A stretch of 64,000 nt of DNA from Bacillus sp. F19. Lineage in GTDB: Bacteria > Bacillota > Bacilli > Bacillales > Bacillaceae. Where the stretch lies: the NCBI GenBank assembly GCA_023823795.1, contig CP085710.1, positions 4,738,001 to 4,802,000 of the forward strand, read 5' to 3'. Shown here piece after piece: positions 23,799-34,299 of the stretch (positions are counted from its first letter, which is position 1; each line of letters begins with the position of its first letter). The notes beneath the pieces were generated by a model. That model did not search any database. It was not told where the DNA came from and saw only the letters and a list, made by a program, of their open reading frames with translations. A program made the translations under genes and the position numbers.

Positions 23799-26033
23799 CT
23801 ATTGAAGAAACCAGTTTTGCAGACTGCTGCGCGTTTGCTCAGAGATGGCTCCTTTTCCGCCAAGGTAATGAATATGCGGAATGAATGTCATGTGATCGTA
23901 AATGTAGCTTGAGACAGGTACCGGAACTGTATCTTTTTCTACTAGAATGATTGGCGCGCGACTGTTCGCTGCGAGTACGGATCCAGGAAGAGCGTCAATA
24001 AATTCCGTACCCCTTGCAAAGAAGACTTTGCGGTTGTCCAGATTGTATTTTTTCACGATATTTACGCTGGTTTCATACCGGTTTTTTCCGTAAACGCGAT
24101 CAACATTGCCTGCACCTACTAAAACTTCTAGCTGTGCTTGAACTTTTGCTGAGACAGCTGTCTCACCGCCGACAATCGTTACTTTGCGTACACCGCTGCC
24201 TCTTATATAATCCGTTACTGCATTTGGAACAGCTGCTGTTTTTGTGTAAAGAATCGGTATTTGTTCAGCAGCTGCATACGATGCAATCGATAAAGCATCC
24301 GGTGAGTCACTGCTGTCAGATGTGATAAAGATCGAGCCTGAGTGGCCTACTTGTTTTGCCACAGCAGCTGCCGTAACATACCGTTCTGATCCGCTGATGC
24401 GGTGAACGTTTGCAGCGATAGCCTTAAGCTCGGCTTCGACTGCATCCGAAATTGCTGATTTACCGCCAAGAATATAGATGTTTGCAGGATTCAGATTCGC
24501 TAATGTTTGTTTAACTGAATCAGATAATTGATTAGGGTTGGATAATAGCAGTGGTGCATTGTATTTCTTTGCAAGGACGCTGCCAGTTAATGCATCTACC
24601 GGGTTGTCTCCTCTTCCGATAAAGACCGTGTTTGCAGATAACCAGCCGAATTCAGCAATGGCTGCACTTGTTTCATAGCGATCTTTGCCTTCAATTTCTT
24701 CTACGACTTGATCGATATAATTATCATAGTTTGTGCCTGGGTAATAGAAATTGGTGATTTCCATGTAATTTTGTTTTTGATCGGACATTGCCTTTGCGCC
24801 GTACTGGCTCATTCCGACTCCATGGCCAAACCCGCGGCCATTAAACGTATAGACACCTTTTTCATATGTCAGCGAATCAATCAGATGACTTTTGAAATCC
24901 ATTGTGCCGAACATAGAGCGAAGTGTAGAGATGTTAACGTTTATACCTTCTTTTATGACAGTTTCGATCTTGCCGTCTTTCATTTGATAGGTGCCATTAG
25001 CATTTTTGACATAAAATTCAATGCGGTAGCTTCCTGTTTTACGTCGATCTCCGCTTGTTTTTTCATTAGAAACAGCAAGCTTCGTCACTTTAACAATTTT
25101 AAGGTCTTTGCCCGTGAAGTTTTTGTCTGTTTTTAACCAGGTCTTAATATTGTTTGAATACTTTGCGTCTTTTTCTTTGACCGTTCCCCACCAATTGCCT
25201 GGCTTTGTTAAATCAAGCAATGCCGGGTCAATTTGTGATTCGTTCATGCTGATTGTCCAGCTTATTCTGGGATCATAAGGATCATTTTTTGCAGGAAAAT
25301 AAGAAAGCGGTGTTCCGCCCGTCCATACATTTGCATTATTTTCTGTTCTTCCTCCATTGCTTGAACTGTACAGTGCGTCAATCAAGCTGCCATTGATCTT
25401 CAGAACTTGGCCTTTTGTGCGGTTTACCGCTTCATTCGTATTGTTATAAAGGGAAGATGTCCAAATATACCCTTCATATTTTTGAAAGCTCACCGTATCA
25501 TCGATCGTTTGGTTCATTCTTTTTAATGCGTACGTTCTAGCTGTTACAGTTTGAGCTTTTAATGCCTCAACAGACCAGCTTGCAGGCATTTCGCCCGGTA
25601 CAACCCCTTTTAAATAATCTTCAAGCGGCAGCTCATTTTCCGGACGGACATATTGACTGTTTTCAACCTTGAATTTCATCGTGCCTAAATAAGAACGGCC
25701 ATTGATCTTTATATAATTTTCTGTACCGTATTTTGCAGGCATAAACACTGCAGAACTGTTTAGAGTCTTTTTCTTAACGCTGCCATTATACAAGGACAAT
25801 GCGCCATTTTCATTTTTTATTTTATAGGTATAGCCTTCTTTTAGCTTAAAATCATTTTCCCCAGACAAATAGTATTCACCTTCAACCAATACCGTTACTT
25901 CTTTGGCATTGCCGACATAGTGTTTGAGATTAACAGACACTTCTGAAGGATTACTATTAGCAGCAAACGCATTTTCTTCCGCAAACAAAAAGAATAGTGT
26001 TAATGCAACAATTGACATAAAAACTTTATTCAA
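23799..26033 (-). CDS. lytB: LytB-like SpoIID/amidase-enhancer protein with three CWB2 repeats
   Basis: An exported wall protein of 744 residues. Signal peptide about 1-24. Residues about 130-440 form a SpoIID/LytB domain: LPLEDYLKGVVPGEMPASW, ALKAQTVTARTYAL, SSSNGGRTE and NGRGFGHGVGMSQYGAKAM. Three CWB2 repeats follow at about 448-540, 546-640 and 647-744, each with the GxxRYxTA start, a DAL core and ILGGxxAIS. In B. subtilis LytB enhances the LytC amidase; SpoIID itself is a lytic transglycosylase, so modest glycan-cleaving activity is possible. It is the last gene of an operon with the LytA-like lipoprotein and the LytC-like amidase, separated by gaps near 50 bases. B. subtilis places the CWB2 repeats and SpoIID domain in the opposite order, as I recall. 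Confidence 0.9.
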   Translation of the reverse strand: MNKVFMSIVALTLFFLFAEENAFAANSNPSEVSVNLKHYVGNAKEVTVLVEGEYYLSGENDFKLKEGYTYKIKNENGALSLYNGSVKKKTLNSSAVFMPAKYGTENYIKINGRSYLGTMKFKVENSQYVRPENELPLEDYLKGVVPGEMPASWSVEALKAQTVTARTYALKRMNQTIDDTVSFQKYEGYIWTSSLYNNTNEAVNRTKGQVLKINGSLIDALYSSSNGGRTENNANVWTGGTPLSYFPAKNDPYDPRISWTISMNESQIDPALLDLTKPGNWWGTVKEKDAKYSNNIKTWLKTDKNFTGKDLKIVKVTKLAVSNEKTSGDRRKTGSYRIEFYVKNANGTYQMKDGKIETVIKEGINVNISTLRSMFGTMDFKSHLIDSLTYEKGVYTFNGRGFGHGVGMSQYGAKAMSDQKQNYMEITNFYYPGTNYDNYIDQVVEEIEGKDRYETSAAIAEFGWLSANTVFIGRGDNPVDALTGSVLAKKYNAPLLLSNPNQLSDSVKQTLANLNPANIYILGGKSAISDAVEAELKAIAANVHRISGSERYVTAAAVAKQVGHSGSIFITSDSSDSPDALSIASYAAAEQIPILYTKTAAVPNAVTDYIRGSGVRKVTIVGGETAVSAKVQAQLEVLVGAGNVDRVYGKNRYETSVNIVKKYNLDNRKVFFARGTEFIDALPGSVLAANSRAPIILVEKDTVPVPVSSYIYDHMTFIPHIHYLGGKGAISEQTRSSLQNWFLQ

Positions 26034-26081
26034 AAGTAGTTCCTCCGCTACGATAGATTGAGAGCTTTTAACATTAATAGC

Positions 26082-26894
26082 TTATTCCACAGAAGATAAG
26101 CTTGACTCACCTTTATACCCATTTTCACCAGTAAGTTCAAAGTCTTCTTTTACAAGTCCGAGATTAGGAGCATAATATCTTGTAAAGATAGTTTCCTCAT
26201 CTACTACTTCATTTGATATTTTCTGAATGACGAAAACATTTTTCTGTTTACCGTAAGGTGTTTCGACAGCGGCTGATTTTTCAAGCAGTTTCCAATCCGC
26301 ACCATCACCCAGCAGCTTTTCGTTCATATTTGGCTCAAATGAATCCAGCAGACTGACAGAATGATCCTGCAGATCACGCTCCTCATATACGAGGGTAATC
26401 TCGGAACCTGTCCATTTAAAAATTTGAGTGGTTGTAGAGTCACCCAATGTCAGGGCAATTTGAACAAACTCTTCATTAGCTGCCACTACATTTTCTGTGA
26501 GTAAAACGACACCGTCTTCTTTAAATTGTTTTTTCGCTCCTGTCTCAGGACGATATTCCAAATATGGACCTGCCGTACTTTGTTCACTCTCCATTTTTTT
26601 ATCGGTATTTTCTGGAGATTCTTTAGGATTTTCCGTATTTTCTTCTGAACTAACTCCGCTTACACCGTCTGAATTCTGACCATTTTCTTCTGCCTGATCT
26701 TGATCAGGCTCTTCTTTTGCCGGTGTTTGAGTTTGATCAGGCTCTTCATTAACCGGTTCTTCTTTTTCAATAGGTTCAGTCACTGAAGCTTTCTTCTCTT
26801 CCTGCCTCTCTTGTTTTCCTGCCTCTTCCTCACTTGCTGCACATCCTGTTAAAAATAAGAGAATCAGAGAAAATATAGACAGCATTTTTTTCAT
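26082..26894 (-). CDS. LytA-like membrane lipoprotein
   Basis: A 270-residue lipoprotein with a classic signal: basic start, hydrophobic stretch and lipobox LTGC, so Cys about 18 is lipidated after export. An acidic, low-complexity linker rich in Glu, Pro and Gln follows to about residue 105, then a folded domain of about 150 residues (GPYLEYRPETGAKKQFKEDG to VKEDFELTGENGYKGESS) that I do not recognise. An ATG three codons earlier lies directly on the AAGGA site, so the start at 26894 is used. Its place between amidase and enhancer matches the lytABC group of B. subtilis, where LytA is a small lipoprotein; this one is much longer. Confidence 0.75.
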   Translation of the reverse strand: MKKMLSIFSLILLFLTGCAASEEEAGKQERQEEKKASVTEPIEKEEPVNEEPDQTQTPAKEEPDQDQAEENGQNSDGVSGVSSEENTENPKESPENTDKKMESEQSTAGPYLEYRPETGAKKQFKEDGVVLLTENVVAANEEFVQIALTLGDSTTTQIFKWTGSEITLVYEERDLQDHSVSLLDSFEPNMNEKLLGDGADWKLLEKSAAVETPYGKQKNVFVIQKISNEVVDEETIFTRYYAPNLGLVKEDFELTGENGYKGESSLSSVE

Positions 26895-26952
26895 ATTAAT
26901 CATCCTTGACTTAAGAAAGATTCGGGCTAATGCGGGCCCGAATCGATCTGAA

Positions 26953-29064
26953 TTATCTTACTCTGTTGAAAATCTCGCTTGTTATCACATCAGGTACGGC
27001 TCCGCCGATAAGCGTAACTTCCTTCATATGATGCTTGCCGCCATATTCCATGATGTATGTTTCCAGAGATTTATTAAACGTTGAACCTGTCAGGATCAGC
27101 GGTGCCTTTGTTACTAACGATAAAGGCGCTGCTGATAATGCATCCGGGAAATTGGCTCCGGTTGATACTAAAATAGAATCTGAGTTTAGATATGGATCAA
27201 AACGCCACAGCACTTTTGCAAGTGTTTCATAGCGGTCTTTACCAGCTAAACGTGCATAGCTTGATGGAGCTGCATTTTTCACCTGTGCATCAATATTTGA
27301 AGTGAGAACGGCATTTCCTCCAAGGATAAGAGCCTGCTTGCCTTTAAGCTTCAGTCTTGCCTCACTTGAAAGACTGTTTGTATCGGACAGCATAATGGCC
27401 CAGTTTTTCTGAGCAGCTATAGGCGCTGCGCCAAGAGCATCCGGATAGTTGCGTCCTGATGTGACAAAGTAGCCATCTACATTTCCGATTTGATTTAGAA
27501 TAAGCTGATTTGTCTCGAATCGATTCGCTCCGCTTATTCTTTCAACCGTCAATTTCATTGATTGAAGCTGTGTGGCAATCCCTTTAGAGACGGCACCTTC
27601 ACCGCCAATGATGATCGCTTTTTTTGCTTTTAGACGGGTGATTTCATTTGTTATGTAAGAATCCATTCCAGTTCCTTTTACTAAAAGGATTGGCGCTGCT
27701 CCATGCTTTCTTGATAGCGGACCTGCTGATAATGCATCAGCATATCCTGTGCCTGTTGCAATAATGATGGTTTTATCCGGTTTGCTGTCTGCAAAACCTG
27801 CAGGATACATTTTCTTTGAAACATTGATTGCTGTTTGATAACGATCCGCACCAACTAATTTCGTTAATGGCAGCTTTCTCGTAACTTTATCGTTTGCGAT
27901 ATTTGTGAATACTACTTCACCTGACTTATTATTTACAACTCTCGCATTTGGCGCATTTTTTCCTGCAATGTAACGAGCGTGCTCAAAATCGACGTAGCTT
28001 GCTTTCTTTGCACCATTTACATAGAGATCATATTTTTTAGGCAGGAAGTTCGACCAAAGGGTAAAGCCGTTGCTTTTATAGACAAGTCTCGTATTCTTGT
28101 AGCGTTGTGCAAAAGCCATAGCTTCGCTTGATGTATAGAACTCTCCTAATTTTCCATTTGTTCTGTGGTGCACTTCATATAGAGTGCTTGTTTTATAGAT
28201 ATCTTTTTGAGCATTCTTATCAAACACTCTGACTGGTTTCGTCTGTTTTTTGGCAAATTGCAGAGCCTGATCCTTCGATTTCGTCGTTAATAATTTATGA
28301 TTGCTCATATCGTATACTTCGAAGACTTTAAAGTAATTCACGACGGATGAAGCGATGGCTTGAGCTGCCTTATTTTGAAAATCTGACGTTTTAATTCGTG
28401 CTTCTTCCTCGCGATTGGTCATAAAGCCCATTTCTACTAGGACAGCAGGCATTTGTGCATTGCGGATGACATAGAAGCTTTGATCATCGGCAATTCCTCT
28501 GTCGATTGAACCTAAATTAGCTAAAACAGTTGGATGAATTTCACCTGCTAAACGCTTATTATCTGCTAAGTATTTGATTTGCAGGGGATCGTGAGGATAT
28601 TCTTCCTTTGCGTGGTCTACGCCATTATAAAAGTAGGTTTCGTATCCTTTTACGTAGGGGTTGCTTGGATGAGCATTATGGTGAATGGAAATAAATACAC
28701 TGTTATCATTATTCCCTTTTGCAAATTGGTTGGCCTTTTGCATTCTGAGATCAAAGTCACCGCCATCTGTGCTACCGTCCGCATTCTTCAAATATGGTGC
28801 AAATTCCATATCTGTATCTCTTGTTAAATAAACTTTAATGCCGCTGGTTTTAAGGTAATCCCTCACTTTTTGCGACACAATCAAATTGGCTTTTTTTTCG
28901 CAAAAACCAGTCGTGTTCCCAGTTAAACCGCATGTACCGCTGAATTTTCCTCCATGACCAGGGTCAATAACAAGGACTTTTTCAGCAAAACCTGTATTCG
29001 GGGCGAATAAGAGCATTAAAAATAGAAAGATGCCCATTGCCCATGACTTGCTGCTTTTCATCAT
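26953..29064 (-). CDS. lytC: LytC-like N-acetylmuramoyl-L-alanine amidase with three CWB2 repeats
   Basis: A secreted autolysin of 703 residues that cuts the bond between MurNAc and the stem peptide. Signal peptide about 1-27. The zinc amidase_3 domain spans about 30-245: His37 in DPGHGG, Glu56, His128 in ISIHHNAH as zinc ligands, and catalytic Glu211 in VEMGFMTN. A linker of about 150 residues with SPOR-like repeats follows, then CWB2 repeats at about 404-495, 508-595 and 603-703. Two adjacent ATG codons are possible; AGGGAG fits both. B. subtilis LytC has its CWB2 repeats at the N terminus, so domain order is reversed here. First gene of the operon with the LytA- and LytB-like genes. Confidence 0.92.
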   Translation of the reverse strand: MMKSSKSWAMGIFLFLMLLFAPNTGFAEKVLVIDPGHGGKFSGTCGLTGNTTGFCEKKANLIVSQKVRDYLKTSGIKVYLTRDTDMEFAPYLKNADGSTDGGDFDLRMQKANQFAKGNNDNSVFISIHHNAHPSNPYVKGYETYFYNGVDHAKEEYPHDPLQIKYLADNKRLAGEIHPTVLANLGSIDRGIADDQSFYVIRNAQMPAVLVEMGFMTNREEEARIKTSDFQNKAAQAIASSVVNYFKVFEVYDMSNHKLLTTKSKDQALQFAKKQTKPVRVFDKNAQKDIYKTSTLYEVHHRTNGKLGEFYTSSEAMAFAQRYKNTRLVYKSNGFTLWSNFLPKKYDLYVNGAKKASYVDFEHARYIAGKNAPNARVVNNKSGEVVFTNIANDKVTRKLPLTKLVGADRYQTAINVSKKMYPAGFADSKPDKTIIIATGTGYADALSAGPLSRKHGAAPILLVKGTGMDSYITNEITRLKAKKAIIIGGEGAVSKGIATQLQSMKLTVERISGANRFETNQLILNQIGNVDGYFVTSGRNYPDALGAAPIAAQKNWAIMLSDTNSLSSEARLKLKGKQALILGGNAVLTSNIDAQVKNAAPSSYARLAGKDRYETLAKVLWRFDPYLNSDSILVSTGANFPDALSAAPLSLVTKAPLILTGSTFNKSLETYIMEYGGKHHMKEVTLIGGAVPDVITSEIFNRVR

Positions 29065-29103
29065 TCACTCTCCCTTTTCTACATTTTTCGCTACCACTCT
29101 CAT

Positions 29104-29112
29104 ATTATAGCA
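29104..29112 (-). promoter_or_regulatory. Extended -10 promoter candidate for the autolysin operon
   Basis: TGCTATAAT on the minus strand is a full extended -10 element about 40 bases upstream of the amidase start. No SigD-type TAAA/GCCGATAT pair is visible, unlike the B. subtilis lytABC promoter. Confidence 0.5.
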
Positions 29113-29200
29113 CCCGAAATCTATCAATTTTATTAAATTATGGTTAATGCGATAAATAGGAATTTGGACATTATATAGCCATAGATCTTTTGGCAGTTAA

Positions 29201-29238
29201 GCAAAAAGAAGCTGCTGGGCAATTAGGCCCGGCAGCTT
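29201..29238 (-). terminator. Terminator of the subtilisin-like protease gene
   Basis: On the minus strand AAGCTGCCGGGC pairs over 12 positions with GCCCAGCAGCTT (one mismatch), followed by CTTTTTG. It lies 15 bases after the stop codon. Confidence 0.88.
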
Positions 29239-29252
29239 GAAGGTACGGTAAT

Positions 29253-32200
29253 TTATTGAATTAATTTGTGGATTTCGGAAAGGACCTCATCAGATACAGC
29301 CCCTTTTCCTCCAAACACTTTCACTTGTCCAATTTCATTGCCTCCGAAGAAGTTTTTAACTTCTGAAGATAATGTTTTGCCAACAAGGATTACTCCGCTT
29401 TCATGCTTAGCGGCTAACGCTGCTCCTGCTAATGCATCTGCAAAGTTTTGTCCAGTTGCGGCATATACCACATCCAATGATGGCTCAAAGTACTCTGCCA
29501 GCATTACACTTGTAGCATAGCGGTCTTTGCCATACACTCTTTCAGCATCTGGAAGCTTTTTATAAACACTGTCAGAAAGAGCCACTTGGCCTCCGACTAC
29601 CAATGTATGTTCAACTCCCAGTTCTTCAAGAACCTTACTTGACGCAGCAGGAAGTTTATCTTTTTGAGACAATACGATTGGCATACCGTACTGACCTGCA
29701 TAAGAAGCAACAGCCAGAGCATCTGCAAAACTTGTCCCGTTTATAACAACTGCATCTTCTGAACCATCCGGAGCTACTTCTTTAGCTATTGCTGCTGCAG
29801 TTGCCCAGCGGTCTTTACCGAAGATGCGGTCTACTTCAAGCCCCATATTTTCTAATTGATCTTCTACTTTTACAGAAACAGCGCTTGTTCCGCCAAGGAT
29901 CACAACTGTTTCTGCACCCAACCTTTCAAGCTCAGCTTTTGCAGCTCCTGATAACCCTTTTGAATCTGTTAATAATATTGGAGCATCATATTGAGCTGCA
30001 AGTGGAACACCTGCTAATGCATCAGCAAATTCCTGTCCTTTTGCAAGGAAGACAAGCTCCGAGCTTTCCCAGCCTTCGGAACTGATGGCTGCTGCTGTTT
30101 CATAGCGGTTTTCTCCGCTGATGCGGCTCACTTTATCATCTCCGCGGTATACTTTTACTTCTTTAACCGTCTTGTGGCCGGCTAGATCAGTGGCTTCTAC
30201 CATGAATGTATTTTCACCAGGCTGAAGCGCAACTTCTGTCTTGATTTCTTTCTCAATGCCTCTCATTTCATAAGGCTCTCTCAGCATGTTGTAGAAGACC
30301 TCGTCTCCGTCAACAGCAACACGAAGCTCTTCAAAATTATCAGAAACATTTGTTGTTAATGTTGTTTTTTCTGTTGCAGCACTTACGCTTGCAGGTGCTT
30401 TTACAGAAAGCTCAGGTGCAGTTGTGTCAACGAAGAATTGCTTTAAGAAAGAAATTTCGTTGCCTGCTTCATCTGTACCAGCGATGCGGATTTTATGGAA
30501 TCCGTCTTCTAGTGTAAGAGTTGTTTCAAACTCATAGCGTTTTAATTCAGCATTCCATTTCAATTCAACAGATTTGCCGTCTACAGTGAAGTTGGTCACT
30601 TTAGACTCATCTGTTACATAGCCTTTTACAGGAACTTCATTTGTATCATATGTTCCAAGAGCTACAGGAAGCTCGGCAATGATTGATGGGATTGTCCCAT
30701 CATTTACACCTTTGAACTCTTTTGCAGATGTGTTGCCTGCATTGTCAGCTGTAAGAACCGTTACAGTTGAACCTGTCGCAAGGTTCTCAAGCTTGAATTC
30801 TGTTGTTGCAGGAGCAAGCGTTAATGGATTTCCATCTTTATCTTCCCCTACTACAGATTGGCCGTTAACAAGAACATCAAAGTATGCAACTCCTGAACGC
30901 TCATCCGCTGCATCGAATGTTACCTTGTTATCTTTAAACTCTGCATTTAAAGTTGGCTGAATTGTATCCACGATAACAGGAACTTGAACCTTTTGAGGCG
31001 CTTTCCCTGCAAAGTCTACTGTTGCGGCAATTTCAAAGTAATATTGGCCGTCTTTTACAAGAGCGTTTTTCACCTTTCCATCCCATTGGTTTGCAGGATT
31101 TAGAGTGTAAGGCGTGTATCTTCCGTCGTAGTAATGCTTGCGTACTTCAACTTCCGAACGGATGGTACGCAATTTGTTTTTGTTCTCATCTAGAACATTG
31201 TATTTAACTTCTTTAGCGTTTCGCAGGAATGAAAGAACCGGAATTAACTGGTCATTGCTGCCGTCTCCATTTGGTGAGATCGCAATTTTACGGGCATCGA
31301 ATGGAACTTCTTCATTAAAAGCATCGTATCCAAGGTAGTTGACGTCTTCGCCAGCCTGCGCTACAACTCCAGCCACACCGTAGAATGTTTCGTTTTCTAA
31401 ATCAAAGTTCATTGCATCAAGTATTGGAGCTTTGCCCCAGTCTCCATTGAACCCTACATAAGGGACTGTAAGCTGTGATAAACCTTCAGCAGAGAATGTC
31501 ACGAATCCTTCTACAAAGTATCCGTTTTTGAAGACATCCTTCACTGGAACAGGAGTTTCAAAGTCGTCCCCTAAGACTTTTGCATTTGCAGTATCAAGTG
31601 TTACTTTTACTGTTTTTGTTTCTCCGGCAGCAACTTCTACTTTCGCAGTGTCCTTGCCGTCTACTTTAATAACAGCATCTATTAATTTTTGGGTTTCAAG
31701 CTCATCATCGTTATATCCGAGAGATCCTTTATTAGCGAAATCCGTTTGAACATTTGCTTTTACATCATAAGAAACGGCTTTGTCACTGAAGTTTTCAAGA
31801 TCAAGAGAAAATTCTACTTTATCTCCCACTTCTTTCAGTGCCACTTTTCCTTCACCTGTTTCTGATTCTGTTACAACTGCAGGTGTATTTAGTGCAGAAT
31901 AGAGTTTCATTAATCCCGCACCTTGACGGCGAGGAGAATAAGGAAGTTCCCATCCAAAAGCGTCATTAACCACTCCTTTATCGATAACAGGCTGAGACGT
32001 ATTCATTAAGATGTTTTTCGCCATAAGGACACGATCTGCACCTTCTAAATTGAATAACTCGTCTACGCGCTCAAGAACAATCGCAGATCCTCCAGCCACA
32101 TGAGGTGCAGCCATCGACGTTCCGCTCATAATTCCGTATTGATTATCATTGAATGTAGATAAGATTTTCCCGCCCGGAGCTGTGATTTCAGGTTTGAAAT

Positions 32201-33884
32201 CAAGGTTAGGAGTCACACCCCACGAAGTGAAGGCAGACATTTTTCCTGCATCAGCATTTGGAGCAGCTACTTTGTCATCTCCAAATGTTACTTCTAGTTT
32301 CTTGCCTTCCTTCGCTTCAGCTTCAAGGGCATTACCATCTGCAATGCTTAAAGAAACTAATGGAATCGAAGGTTTCTCCAAAGCCATGCTCACATAGTCG
32401 CCATGTGCAGGCAATCCGCGGATGATCACACCTGCAGCGCCTTGTGCTTCAGCCGTTTTTTGGATATTTGCATAGAAATATCCTCCTGTACGAACGGCAA
32501 AGACAACTTTACCTTTTACATCTTTTTCATCATATTGTGCTGGCTGTCCATCTCCTACATACACAATATCAAGCTTTTGACCTTTGAACTTATCAAGGAA
32601 TTTCGGTCCGTCCTGCTTTTGGTACCCAATTGTTCCAAAATCAGCGCCGTCTACTTGAACTTTCATCGCATCAAGATCAATTGTTGAATTTTCTATGGAA
32701 GCAACCTGCAGCGAATCATAAGAAAGACCTGGGGATCCAACTACTCCCACATCAGGATTGCTTGCATAAGGATTTGCCCAGCCGTTTCCTAGATGAGCTG
32801 AGTTACCTGCAGAAACAGACATGACCACTCCGTTTTCCACTGCTCTTGCAATAGCTTGCTGCTCAGGATCTTCTGGCAGCACGAATGATGCAGTTGAGCC
32901 TAAGCTCATATTCAATACATCTGCACCTAATTGAATGGAATCATCAATTGCTTTCACATAGATATCGCTCCATGTAGAAGGCATTTCAGGATCGTTTCCG
33001 AAAACTTTCAGAGCTAAAAGCTGCGCCTCAGGAGCCACGCCTTTTAAGCCGCCGTTCTCTTCATCTCCATTTGCGCCAACTGTTCCCCCTACGTGCATTC
33101 CGTGCATCGATGCGCCTGGTCCTAAATCAAGAATTTCTTCATTTTCGTCCATATAGTTATAACCATAAGGCACTTTTTCTGTGTAATACTTTCCTGGCAA
33201 GTTAAGGTCTGAAACAGCATCACCTACAGAACCTTCTGTTAAAGCAGGAACTGTATCATCACTTAGAATCATGTCTCTGTGACTTGGATCGATCCCTGTA
33301 TCGATGATACCTACGATCATTCCTTCACCGTCATAGCCTAAATCCCAAGACTCGCGTGCTTCAACTAAGTCTTTACTGTATTTCATTTCAGGCTCTGCAG
33401 CCGGACGCTCGTATTCATGAGCGATCGTTACTTTGTTAACGCCTGTTAATTTTTCAAGCAAAGCGATCTTTCCATATTCAACTTCTCCGGAGAAGCCGTT
33501 GACTACAGTTGTAAATTCCTGCTCGAATTTCATTCCGATGCTTTTAGTAGCTATTTGGTTTTTAACCGCTTTTTGCTCCTTCAAAGCATTTGCTTTCAGC
33601 TCTTCCTGCTTTGATTTTGCAAGAGCATCGAATTTCTTTTCTTGCTTTGTTGCATATGTAATTGCGGGCTCGCCCTCGACTTCGACAATTACACGAACTT
33701 TGTCCGTACTCTTATATTGTTTTTCAGCGTCTGATTTTTTAATAGATTGCTTGCCGGCATTTTTCTTAACCTCAGTATTGGCATTTCCCTTTTGCGGTGT
33801 CGGAACCGCTGCTAATGCTGCATTTGAGAAAACCAGCAAGAAAGCGAACAGTAAAAATAACGATCTTTTCAGTTTAACCTTCAA
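29253..33884 (-). CDS. Large cell-wall subtilisin-like serine protease with three CWB2 repeats
   Basis: An exported protein of 1543 residues. Signal peptide about 1-25, an I9-type propeptide about 60-155, then an S8 peptidase of the Vpr/lactocepin type with Asp195 (IIDTGID), His261 (MHGMHVGG), Asn361 (SAGNS) and Ser590 (SGTSMAAPH). A protease-associated domain is inserted at about 420-540. Downstream lie a C5a-peptidase-like Fn3 region (about 670-820), a SPNGDGSND segment near 870, several Ig-like domains (about 970-1245) and CWB2 repeats at about 1252-1343, 1352-1440 and 1449-1543. Translation starts at TTG with AGGGGGG eight bases upstream. All catalytic residues are present, so it should be active on the cell surface. 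Substrate unknown. Confidence 0.92.
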   Translation of the reverse strand: MKVKLKRSLFLLFAFLLVFSNAALAAVPTPQKGNANTEVKKNAGKQSIKKSDAEKQYKSTDKVRVIVEVEGEPAITYATKQEKKFDALAKSKQEELKANALKEQKAVKNQIATKSIGMKFEQEFTTVVNGFSGEVEYGKIALLEKLTGVNKVTIAHEYERPAAEPEMKYSKDLVEARESWDLGYDGEGMIVGIIDTGIDPSHRDMILSDDTVPALTEGSVGDAVSDLNLPGKYYTEKVPYGYNYMDENEEILDLGPGASMHGMHVGGTVGANGDEENGGLKGVAPEAQLLALKVFGNDPEMPSTWSDIYVKAIDDSIQLGADVLNMSLGSTASFVLPEDPEQQAIARAVENGVVMSVSAGNSAHLGNGWANPYASNPDVGVVGSPGLSYDSLQVASIENSTIDLDAMKVQVDGADFGTIGYQKQDGPKFLDKFKGQKLDIVYVGDGQPAQYDEKDVKGKVVFAVRTGGYFYANIQKTAEAQGAAGVIIRGLPAHGDYVSMALEKPSIPLVSLSIADGNALEAEAKEGKKLEVTFGDDKVAAPNADAGKMSAFTSWGVTPNLDFKPEITAPGGKILSTFNDNQYGIMSGTSMAAPHVAGGSAIVLERVDELFNLEGADRVLMAKNILMNTSQPVIDKGVVNDAFGWELPYSPRRQGAGLMKLYSALNTPAVVTESETGEGKVALKEVGDKVEFSLDLENFSDKAVSYDVKANVQTDFANKGSLGYNDDELETQKLIDAVIKVDGKDTAKVEVAAGETKTVKVTLDTANAKVLGDDFETPVPVKDVFKNGYFVEGFVTFSAEGLSQLTVPYVGFNGDWGKAPILDAMNFDLENETFYGVAGVVAQAGEDVNYLGYDAFNEEVPFDARKIAISPNGDGSNDQLIPVLSFLRNAKEVKYNVLDENKNKLRTIRSEVEVRKHYYDGRYTPYTLNPANQWDGKVKNALVKDGQYYFEIAATVDFAGKAPQKVQVPVIVDTIQPTLNAEFKDNKVTFDAADERSGVAYFDVLVNGQSVVGEDKDGNPLTLAPATTEFKLENLATGSTVTVLTADNAGNTSAKEFKGVNDGTIPSIIAELPVALGTYDTNEVPVKGYVTDESKVTNFTVDGKSVELKWNAELKRYEFETTLTLEDGFHKIRIAGTDEAGNEISFLKQFFVDTTAPELSVKAPASVSAATEKTTLTTNVSDNFEELRVAVDGDEVFYNMLREPYEMRGIEKEIKTEVALQPGENTFMVEATDLAGHKTVKEVKVYRGDDKVSRISGENRYETAAAISSEGWESSELVFLAKGQEFADALAGVPLAAQYDAPILLTDSKGLSGAAKAELERLGAETVVILGGTSAVSVKVEDQLENMGLEVDRIFGKDRWATAAAIAKEVAPDGSEDAVVINGTSFADALAVASYAGQYGMPIVLSQKDKLPAASSKVLEELGVEHTLVVGGQVALSDSVYKKLPDAERVYGKDRYATSVMLAEYFEPSLDVVYAATGQNFADALAGAALAAKHESGVILVGKTLSSEVKNFFGGNEIGQVKVFGGKGAVSDEVLSEIHKLIQ

Positions 33885-34299
33885 CTACTTGACCCCCCTA
33901 GTAATTTAGCAGTGTGTTTTACTAAAAAAATACTAATTTATCCCTCCTTTAACATATATAGAAATTATTTACTCTCTTATTTTATTTGTAAAATATTGAA
34001 TAGTCAAACATTTACGAAAACTTTTATTCACTAGTATTCCAAAGACAAATTCCGACAAAAACCAGGACCTTACGATGCTGGTTATACATTGATACATCAA
34101 TGTTTTAAAGCGAAAAATAGATAAGAAATGCTGGCAGCTCTGCTTCTAAACAAACATTATAAATATCCATTGATCTGTATATTGAGATGGAATTTTGACG
34201 GAGGGGCTAAAGTCCTGATGCCGTTCGACTTTACTCAGCCATTTTTCAACACTTTTCCCGGGGAATTATTTTTATTTTACGAAATTCTTTATAAAATGC
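33885..34299. other. Long leader and gene-free gap upstream of the protease gene
   Basis: On the minus strand a promoter at 33979-34007 gives a leader of roughly 90 bases that includes AAAGGAGGG with no start codon behind it. The rest is A/T-rich. A 65-codon plus-strand frame at 34128-34325 has no ribosome site and overlaps the next terminator, so it is not called. No known riboswitch was recognised. Confidence 0.5.
33979..34007 (-). promoter_or_regulatory. Likely SigA promoter of the protease gene
   Basis: On the minus strand TTGACT is followed after exactly 17 bases by TAAAAT. Confidence 0.65.

Noticed and set aside
29065..29200. SigD promoter for the autolysin operon
   Set aside because: B. 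subtilis lytABC uses one, but no TAAA-N15-GCCGATAT pair is present; only an extended -10 element is seen.
33433..33909. 158-codon plus-strand frame opposite the protease N terminus
   Set aside because: Shadow of the protease gene, no ribosome site or domain.
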